From positions 279,362,109 to 279,426,108 of the forward strand of contig OX422222.1 in the NCBI GenBank assembly GCA_949130495.1: a stretch of 64,000 bases of DNA, in the 5' to 3' direction. This document shows, piece by piece, positions 56,426-64,000 of this stretch. Under the pieces are notes generated by a model, which worked only from the letters and a program-made list of their open reading frames with translations, was not told where the DNA came from and made no database searches. Both the position numbers and the translations under genes were made by a program. Position 1 is the first letter of the stretch, and each line of letters starts with the position of its first letter. This DNA comes from Sambucus nigra (taxonomy: Eukaryota; Streptophyta; Magnoliopsida; Dipsacales; Adoxaceae).

Positions 56426-57894
56426 CTTTTCTATAAACTCATTCAAATGCCCAGACTGGGCCAACTCCTCGAGGTGAGACTTTAGAGCTTTGCAGTGCTC
56501 AGTCTTATGTCCTCCCTCTTTGTGGAAAGCGCATCTTAACGCATTATTCCTCTTCGAGGGATCTCCTCCCATTTTCCTAGGCCACTTGATGAATGGCTCA
56601 TCTTTGATCTTTGCGAGAATTTTGTAAATTGGTTCTTGGAAGATGGTGTTGACCACCTGGAATGCTTTTGACGCATCATGGTTCCCTCCGTTCTTGGATC
56701 CATTTTTCCCCCGTTCTTTCCTCCTTTTTTCTGGTTCTCGATTTTATCACTTCCCTTAGTAGTGAGTTTAGCTCGACCATTTTCCCCTGTACTGGGGCGG
56801 GTGACTTCTTCCACCTTGGCATACTTCTCGATGTGAGCCATTAGGTCGTCGATCGTTATGGCTTCCTTCTTCGTCAGAGACTAGTAGAGAAGGGAAGAAC
56901 TGGGTAGCCCAATTTTGAAGGAGGCCACCGCCACTTGCTCTGAACAGTCCTTGACCTCATTGAACAACTCCCAGTACCTTTTTGCATAGTCTCGGAGGGT
57001 CTCCTGAGGCGTCTTCTTCATTGTCAATAAGGGATCCATCCTTTTGTGATGGGAGCTACTAGTAATGAAGCGGGCCGTAAAAAGTTCGGCCAGGGATTTG
57101 AAACTTCGAATGGATCAGTGGGGGAGTCTTTCAAACCATTTATGTGCCACATCATGCAAGATTGAGGGGAAAATATGGCACATCAGTGCATCCCGGTGAT
57201 TCCAGTGGGCCATAGCCTGTAGGTTTTGCCTGACGTGATCGATGGGATCAGTCTTACCATCATAAATCTTAAACCTTGGAATAACAAATTTCTTGGGGGC
57301 TCCTTCCTCTTCGATTTCCCTCGTGAAGGGTGACTTCATATGGGTTTTGAGAGATCGCCTTGCGAGTTCTCTGGTTGATCTGGCACCGTGGTGGGCAGGA
57401 TGTTGGTCCATTTCCCTGCGGACCAGATATCGTATGTTCTTGTTGCTGCGAGCAGGGCTCTGGTAACATCGAGTTGTTCGCAGCTGTTCGCGGAGGTCGT
57501 CGTCTGATTCATCTCCCTCAACCTTTCAAAATCCTCGCATTGGGCTCGTTCCTTGGCTACGATATTTGCTCGCCTGAGGTCTAGGAGTGCGGTATGGATG
57601 TCTCCTGTTATTAGGATGAAGCTCCCTCTCCAGTCTTTCCAGTCTCCTTTTCAAGCGAGCATTCTCAACTTCGTACCTGTGAGAAGACTCCCTCTCCTCG
57701 TGGAGCCTTGCCTCGTATGCATCAATCAATCTGGATATCTGTGTGGACCTTACTGGTCCCTAGAATTCTTCTAAGGCTGGCCTTTCCAAGAGAGCCCTCT
57801 GATCTGAACGTCAAACTTCAGACCTAATCCTGTGAGGAGCAGGTGGTTCTTGAATATCCCCTGCCTGAGGGGCATTGCTGCTGTGACCAGACAT
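56189..57894 (-). pseudogene. gag: gag of Tat element 3
   Basis: ATG at 57894 (MSGHSSNAPQAGDIQEPPAP), then a TGA and a coiled coil (ENARLKRRLERLERELH). Capsid-type region: KKFVIPRFKIYDGKTDPIDH, ALMCHIFPSILHDVAHKWFE and LRDYAKRYWELFNEVKD. The C/H motif is CAFHKEGGHKTEHC at about 56520-56480. Stops and a frameshift near 56660 interrupt. The 3' part runs into the duplicated fusion junction instead of a protease. Confidence 0.88.
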
Positions 57895-57942
57895 CTTAAA
57901 CTCCTTTCTTGGTGTGGGATCTTCTCAAGGAAAGATGAACGT

Positions 57943-57960
57943 TTCCCACAGACGGCGCCA
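57943..57960 (-). other. PBS of Tat element 3
   Basis: Minus strand TGGCGCCGTCTGTGGGAA, two bases inside the 5' LTR end. This PBS type is common in Tat elements. Confidence 0.85.
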
Positions 57961-57962
57961 AT

Positions 57963-58358
57963 TGTGGTGACAATTATTGTGCAACACAAATAAATAAGAA
58001 GAAATCATTCACCAAGTAAGAACAAGGAATATAAAATGACAATCACACAACAAATGATGTACGTGGTTCAGCAAAGATGTGCCTACGTCCACGGTGGTGC
58101 ACTCGACTATATACTCCGGAGAGTAATTACAGAGAATACCACTTGTCCTTTTGCCCCGGACCTAGGGTTTAATATATACATGTACATTTAGGTGAGTGGG
58201 GGTGATGGTTTCCCCACATCTTCCATCCTTCCCATAACTTCCCTTCAAGGGAACGTGGGAAGAGACTGCATCAAAATAAGAAGTGGGGGGCCTAGACTTT
58301 GGGCCGCTAGAATTGGGCTACTCGTCTAGGCCCATGGTATTAATTCTGGGTACCCACG
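57963..58358 (-). repeat. 5' LTR of Tat element 3 (396 bp)
   Basis: Near-identical to 48714-49116; the terminal base is G instead of A (CCCACG). Followed by the target duplication GCTTA. Confidence 0.92.
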
Positions 58359-58363
58359 GCTTA

Positions 58364-60270
58364 ATATTTAGAAAAAATGATGTGATATTTATATTATAAG
58401 TAAGTGAATACTTATGAAGTTAAATCGAATATGTCCATTCGGGATTTCAGGCTAATGCTACATTAGTAAAGTTGGGCATACTACTCGATAGTATAACACA
58501 TTTCGAGACAACAATTCGTGTTTAGGTCAATCCATTCAACAACCCGATGGAAACCTTAACCCCTCCACCATTTTTACCAAGTTGAGCATTAATTCCATCT
58601 CTGGAACCATAAAATTTCAAAAAATTCTTGGTTGATACCCTTAAATCAACCTTTTTCCCATTCATAAATGGTCTATCTGGAGACAAATTCACTATGTCTT
58701 ACTCAACACCAATTCCCAGGCTCAAGAACTATATTCCTTGTGCAGTTTTTGTCAGATAGGAATCTACACCTTGTCTATGCGTAAGACCACTCTAAGCATA
58801 TAACTGAGTGATACTATTTTCTATTTTCCCAGAAATGTAAATTCTTTTTTTCCTTAAGATATTTTGTTACATGCGCCTCCACCGTCTTTACACTCCTTAC
58901 GGTGGAGATAGTTCACCTTGATACGCATATAGTCGAATTGTTTCCTCTTTCAAATGGATTTCAGTTCACTGCACTTTCCCACTTATTTTCTGACTGACCT
59001 GCAGGCATACATTCAATATGTTCATTTACACATCACTTTATTTAAGACGACTCTGAAATCACACTAACCAGGGCGCCCATACACCCAAAATCCCATGCAT
59101 ATTCGCACAACATCACAGACATCACATACGTAATATTTTTCCTTCCAGGTTATCCCAGAGATCACATTATATCATATGATTACATTCGATATTTCCCTAA
59201 ATTGCAATTTAATCTTCTCGGTGTTGCCCCGCCCATTAACTTGTGGTGTAAAAGTTTTCTCAGTGCTTCTTTCACAGCACTACCCGGCTATACTGGCCTT
59301 ATAGGGTAATAGCTTTCACCTCAAAGTGTAACTCCACACGTTCAAAAATCACCCTTTAAACCGGTGTCCTAGCATCATAAAATTTCTTTCCACTACTGAC
59401 GTTTATTACGGCTTAAGCGCGTAACATTTCACAACAAAGCCCAAAAAAAACTTTCCCCAATGCATTAAACACTAGCATTATCGTTCATTAATTTTCGTAG
59501 ACCCGAGCATATAACCGGGACACCCAAAACTTTGTCCCTGTACTCAAAGGTCTAGTTGTCGACTCCCGCGTCTCTAAAGGAGTTATATAATGTTGCTCTC
59601 ACACTATCACTAACTAACGAGATAAATCTCTTTCTTCCATCGTCAATCCGCCATGCCTCGAATCACATCAGTAAAAGTACCAACGCATTGGTATATAATA
59701 TACTAGACAACCCTACCCTCTGAAGTCTATTTTATAAAATATTTCAGTGAACCCAACCTTCTTTGGGGTGGAACCTCGGAAAGAATACACATCCTGCCCT
59801 GGAATAGAGAACATGATAGTCTTGCTGTAACCGCCCACTATCGCTTACCCGTCGCTAACCAATATGTACCCAGGATAAAATCATGCTTGCATAGCACTTC
59901 TCAAAATGATTTAACCTTATAAAATGTACCCTCTCAGTGTTCACACATGCTCCTCTGCAGGTAAAACAAAAGAGAGCCACATTACCCCGCGGTAAACATA
60001 TACTTAATAGTAACACTATGATACACCCAATAAACTTGTCTCCCTTGTGAATATAGTGTTAAGAAGAGTACTGTGGCCATTCGTGTCACAAAGTTCACCC
60101 CATCTATACGAGGATAAAACTCATACCTCCACTCGCCTATACACCAGTGGCCCAAATGATTTCTCGACATAATATTCTTATCCAACCGAACCAAAACTTC
60201 ATAATTGTTGTCCTCCTATCTAGATCACAAGGATAGAAGCATCTAAAATAAATCCTGCTTGCATCCACAG
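58364..60270 (-). repeat. Degenerate LTR-like repeat, right part
   Basis: No gene. Several word orders resemble 46804-47540 (for example 'acttgtggtg...agtgc...actggcct' at 59240-59310 and 47235-47300), so it may be a second diverged copy of the same repeat. The stretch at 59380-60240 is otherwise unassigned. Confidence 0.35.
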
Positions 60271-60741
60271 CTGCCAGAACAACTGATTCATGGAAATTTT
60301 ATAGACAATTCAAACGCATGTCATTTTCTGTATGATTTGAATTAGATGCACGTTTATGTATGAAAAGAAAGATATGGAATTATATTTTTAATGAGCTTTG
60401 AACAAGGTCAATTTTACTTATATAGATTGAGTTATAGCTATTTTAGGGCAAGGTGTTTAAGCCGCCAGAACAACTGAGTTACAAAAATTTTATAGACAAT
60501 TCAAATGCATGCCATTTTCTGTGTAATTTTAATTAGATGATGAGATATGGATGAAAATAATGGTATGGAAGTTATCTTTCTAATGAGATTTTAATGAGGA
60601 CAATTGGACTTCTATAGAGTGATTTGTAGATGTTTTAGTGCAAGGTGTGTAATCTTCCATAAATTAGAGTTGTGAGAATTTGTGATTTTTAAGAGTTTTA
60701 ATGGTAAAGGGACCCTTGGGATTCGAATAGGAATTTTGGAT
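60271..60741. repeat. Two more copies of the 190-bp repeat and its flank
   Basis: Units at 60290-60480 and 60480-60660 match 47860-48620. The following 'taatcttccataaatta' to 'gattcgaataggaattt' (60650-60736) matches 48587-48675. It ends at the LTR insertion at 60742. Confidence 0.85.
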
Positions 60742-61964
60742 TGTGGTCATCCCCGATTCCCGCCGTGGAGGGAAAAAGGAAGGAAGGGAATCCTTCGGTT
60801 CCCGCGCGTCCCCTCTCGGGAGAGTGTTTCGGCCGGCGTCAATTTGTGAGGTGTAAAAATGTAGAGAGCTTTAGAGTTGCCAGTCTATTTTACTCAAAAC
60901 AGACAAAAGAAAAAGGGGAAGCCACCCCGAAGGATGGCATCCAAAGACATTCTGGTGCGTGCAAAACCAAAATGATTCGAGAAGGGTTCGGAGGCTTAGT
61001 TACGAAATGGGAAGGTGTTAGGCACCCATTCCGCCCTTTCGGTCTCTCATGGATATTTGCTATTTTCCTTTATGTTTCCCCCCATGATATGTGTGCAATG
61101 TGTATATATAGAATGGAGGTAGGAATTCTCAACTTGTATCATGGAAGAGATATAGTGAATCATCCGTAGGAATGTGAGATTAATGTAGAAAATAGGATTT
61201 GCGCGATTACCCTTGCGTTGATCGTCATAAGGGAACGATAACGTATGTGGAGTAATATGCCACTAAGAACGAATATATAGAATATAATAGCGAATGATAT
61301 AAAGGGAAGATGGAAAATAAGAGAAAAAGTGAGAAAAGTACTCGAGTCTCGGGTTTTACCCCGAGATGACTACATAGCCTATAAAGGCATCAAAGTCCAC
61401 GTAGTTCGGATACAAAATGAGGGGTGGGGTTTATCCCATAAATCCAAATGGAGAAATCTCTTATTTGTAAGTGTATGTGTGTGTGTGGAAAAAAGTGTTT
61501 TTTAGTTGTGAGAAAAGTGTGGAAAAAGTGTGAGAATCCCTATTGGAATTTATGAGCAAACCCTATTTTTCTTATTATTTTGGGTTTTATTTATATGAAA
61601 ATGGGAGATGTGCAATAATACTAGATAAAAAGTATGTTAGGATATGTGAAATAAGGTAATAAAAGTGCTTTAAGTAATAAAACAAGTTATTGTAACTTTA
61701 AGGAGATTTGAAGAGAAAGGTGAGAACGATGAACCTTCTTGGAGACATTGAGCTTAATCTTGAATGTTGAAAAGCAACCCTTGCACTTGGATGATGATGG
61801 AGAGTGGTTAATTCATCAAGTTGGATGAAAGGGATGATGAAAAGTGGAAGTGAAAAAGGGATTTGGAAGTTAAAATCACGCTGCCTTCGAGAGAGGTTTC
61901 TGGGGGTTTGCTGAGAGTGATTTTCTTCTGATCTGAGCTCCCGTTGCAAATGAGGCCAAGGCCT

Positions 61965-62033
61965 CCTTTTATAGGCCCAGGGGTCTGCCGATCGGAATTA
62001 CCATGGCACTACCTATCGGCAGGTGCCGATAGG
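61965..62033 (-). promoter_or_regulatory. LTR promoter of Tat element 4 with long palindrome
   Basis: Minus strand TATAAAAGG at 61965-61973. Upstream are CTGCCGATCGGA (61985-61996) and, at 62012-62033, an inverted repeat with perfect 10-bp arms (CCTATCGGCA and TGCCGATAGG) around GG. This corresponds to 18304-18390 in the other LTR. Confidence 0.7.
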
Positions 62034-62099
62034 CAGGGTCTGGGACCAGCCATTTGGCAGTGCGCTTCAGGCTTTTTTGGAAAATTGGTCGCCGAGGGC

Positions 62100-62760
62100 A
62101 AATCGTTGGTCAGAATTGCGAACGGGGAATACCGTTGGAAAGTTATTTCAGAGACCTTCGAAAGTCCTTTGGACCGCTCCCGAGTTTGGGAGTTGACTTT
62201 GGGTCAAATGTGGCTCGGAAGCGTTTATCGGTCCGCTGGATCGGGAATTGTTCGGACGCAAATGGAACGTTCGTTCGCATGGTAAGTCGGAATCGCGCAC
62301 GGGGCGAACCTTGGAAAGGTTAGGAAATGCACTTCGACATTCCAAAGAATTTGGCCCGGTTTGGGTAGTTGACTTTGGTCAACCGGGCCCGAGAAACATT
62401 CAGTGACCTCTCGGAGTCAAATGGATCGTTCGTCCGCATATAAAGTCAAAATCGCGCACGGGGTGGACCATTGGAAAGGGTATTTAAGGCCCTTTGAAGA
62501 TTCATTCAGCCTCGATTGAGCTGAAGAGTTGACTTAGGTCAAATAGAGCCCGGGAGCGCCCGGTGGCCTCTAGGTCGGGTTTCGGATGCAAATGGATCGT
62601 TCGTCCGCATGGTAAGTCAGAATCGCACACGGGATGGATCGTTGGAAAGGGTATTCAGTGCCCTTCAAAGATTCATTAAGTATCAATCGAGATGAAGAGT
62701 TTAACTTTTGGTCAAACCGAGCTGGGGAATGCCCGATGGCTTCCAGGTTAGTGCTCGGGA
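62100..62760 (-). repeat. Four tandem U3 repeats of Tat element 4
   Basis: Units marked by 'cgttcg(t)tcgcat' at about 62272, 62429 and 62600 and by 'gcgcacgggg'. Spacing is about 157-171 bases. Reverse complement of 17600-18270. Confidence 0.75.
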
Positions 62761-62929
62761 CATGACCTGGGTTTGCGGTGATGAGTGGAGGTACTAGGGA
62801 CCTAAGGAGAGTTAGGGGTAACATAATGAGTTATCTATAGATCCCCTCGATGGGTGAGTTTGGAACAAATGATAGCCGTCGATTAGACACCGCATGATGC
62901 TTCTGAGAGAGTATGACCAATTTAGAGGA

Positions 62930-64000
62930 TCGAGGCCGATTTTGAGGGCCTAAGGAAGCAAGGATGATCGATTCAGAGGGTCGAGGTCAATTCTAGGGAC
63001 CTAAGGAAATGAGGATGACCAATTCAGAGGGTCGAGGTCAGTTCTTAGGACCTAAGAGTGGTGACAACTGAGGACCGAGGTCAATTCTGACCTAGCTCAG
63101 GTGACGATCCAAGATCGGGGTCAATTCTAACCCCAAGAGTGGTGATGACCGAGGACCAAGGTCAATTCTGACCTAACTCAGGTGACGATCCAAGACCGGG
63201 GTCAATTCTGACCCAAGAGTGGTGATGACCGAGGACCGAGGTTAATTCCGACCTAACTCAGATGACGATCCAAGACCGGGGTCAATTCTGACCCAAGAGT
63301 GGTGACGACCGAGGATCGAGGTCAATTCTGACCAAACTCGGGTGATGATCCAAGACCGGGGTCAATTCTGACCCAAAAGTGGTGACGACCAAGGACCGAG
63401 GTTAATTCTGACCTAACTTAGGTGACGATCCAAGACCGGGGTCAATTCTGACCCAAGAGTGGTGACGACCGAGGACCGAGGTTAATTCTGACCTAACTCG
63501 GTTGACGATCCAAGACCGGGGTATATTCTAACCCAAGAGACGATTGAGGACTGAGGTCAATTCTGACCTAACTCAGGTGATGATCCAAGATCGGGGTCAA
63601 TTCTGACCCAAGAGTGGTGACGATCGAGGACCTAGGCCAATTCTGACCTAACTCAGGTGACGATCCAAGACCGTGGTGAATTCTGACCCAAGAGTGGTGA
63701 CGACCGAGGACCGAGGTCAATTCTGACCTAACTCAGATGACGATCCAAGACCGGGGTCAATTCTGACCAAAAGTGGTGACGACCGAGGATCGAGGTCAAT
63801 TTTGACCTAACTCAGGTGACGATCCAACAACGGGGTCAATTCTAACCCAAGAGTGGTGACGACCGAGGACCGAGGTCAATTCTGACCTAACTCAGGTGAT
63901 GATCCAAGACTGGGGTCAATTATGACCCAAGAGTGGTGACGACCGAGGACTGAGGTTAATTCTGACCTAACTCAAGTGACGATCCAAGACCGGGGTCAAT
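62930..64000 (-). repeat. Tandem array, 80-bp unit of two about 40-bp halves
   Basis: From about 63050 to the window end the unit is regular: 'gtggtgacgacc' recurs at 63299, 63379, 63459 (period 80). Each half-unit holds the inverted repeat GGTCA-ATTC-TGACC. It lies upstream of the 3' LTR of Tat element 4 and continues past the window. Confidence 0.92.

Larger units (their letters stand above)
48714..58358 (-). mobile_element. Complete Tat-type Ty3/gypsy element 3 with antisense genes, 9645 bp
   Basis: Two LTRs (48714-49116 and 57963-58358) with TGTGG...CCACA ends are flanked by the 5-bp duplication GCTTA (48709-48713, 58359-58363). On the minus strand: PBS, gag, a fragment of RT, RNase H, archaeal-type RNase H and integrase. 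On the plus strand, between integrase and the 3' LTR: a coiled-coil gene pair with a Transposase_28-type domain. Protease and RT core are missing. Antisense genes downstream of pol are known from some Tat elements (Grande 'gene 23' is an example I recall). It is inserted in the older repeat of 46804-60741. Confidence 0.92.
60742..62894 (-). repeat. 3' LTR of Tat element 4 (same family as element 1)
   Basis: Reverse complement of 1-241 and of 17444-19448: it starts (plus) TGTGGTCATCC and, by the same tentative rule, ends at CCGCA (62894). No PBS lies beyond 60741, so it is a 3' LTR. It contains a TATA box at 61965-61973, palindromes, and four about 165-bp U3 repeats at 62100-62760. The reading frames within are chance. 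Confidence 0.75.

Noticed and set aside
60741..62285. Reading frames of 142 and 113 codons near the right end
   Set aside because: They are in LTR sequence of the Tat family; the same LTR on the other strand has no conserved frame.
62930..64000. Regular short repeats resembling a CRISPR array
   Set aside because: Units are contiguous 80-bp tandem copies with no unique spacers, in a plant retroelement.

Overview
The window is nuclear DNA of a flowering plant. Every coding region I can recognise belongs to a plant transposable element, and the few host-like stretches (TAF10, ATOS/FAM214, F-box/LRR, UPF0725-like) are fragments carried inside a transposon. I see no intact host gene, rRNA, tRNA or CRISPR array. 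The species cannot be told from the sequence. Nearly all coding regions are interrupted by stops or frameshifts, so this is a nested-transposon landscape of the kind found in repeat-rich plant chromosomes.

Region 1 (1-20224, + strand) is a Tat/Ogre-type Ty3/gypsy retroelement. It has the end of a 5' LTR (1-241), a tRNA-Arg-type primer binding site, a long leader, and decayed gag, protease, RT, RNase H, second (archaeal-type) RNase H and integrase (1651-8550). Two antisense genes follow: a DUF7745-like one (10164-8970) and a plant-mobile-domain (PMD) one (16030-13958). Then come a tandem-repeat tract and a second LTR (about 17444-19448). A 3194-bp solo LTR of another family (10347-13540, target duplication ACTGG) sits between the two antisense genes. 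After the second LTR the primer site and leader begin again and stop at 20224.

Region 2 (20230-46803, - strand) is a gag-less chromovirus-like Ty3/gypsy family arranged LTR-internal-LTR-internal, with the last internal part cut off at 20230 inside RT. The upstream internal copy contains a 16,664-bp CACTA (En/Spm) DNA transposon (27207-43870). It has CACTA-type ends, a GAT target duplication, and an empty site preserved in the sister internal copy at 20898-20901. The CACTA carries a TNP2-like transposase with DUF4218 and DUF4216 (37342-41036), a second-transposase remnant (28.1-28.8 kb), and fragments of at least four host-gene families, all on the transposase strand. It also holds LINE and FAR1/MULE scraps and a fold-back element.

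Region 3 (46804-60741) is old repeat sequence (degenerate LTR-like DNA and about 190-bp tandem repeats). It is split by a complete 9.6-kb Tat-type element (48714-58358, - strand, 403/396-bp LTRs, target duplication GCTTA). That element has lost protease and the RT core by a gag-to-RT deletion, and the fusion junction was then duplicated in tandem (2 x 322 bp). It has its own antisense gene pair on the + strand (49501-52714).

Region 4 (60742-64000, - strand) is the 3' LTR and upstream tandem array (80-bp units) of another copy of the Region 1 family; it continues past the window.

The most unusual observations are three. The CACTA carries several host-gene fragments in one orientation, including a TAF10 fragment with an in-frame internal duplication. 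A set of CGAT-centred palindromes lies upstream of TATA boxes of both the LTR promoter and the two antisense promoters of the Tat element, about 119 bp from the TATA in both antisense cases. Two unrelated tandem LTR arrays meet at one junction. All comparisons were made by eye; identities and boundaries are approximate unless exact bases are given.
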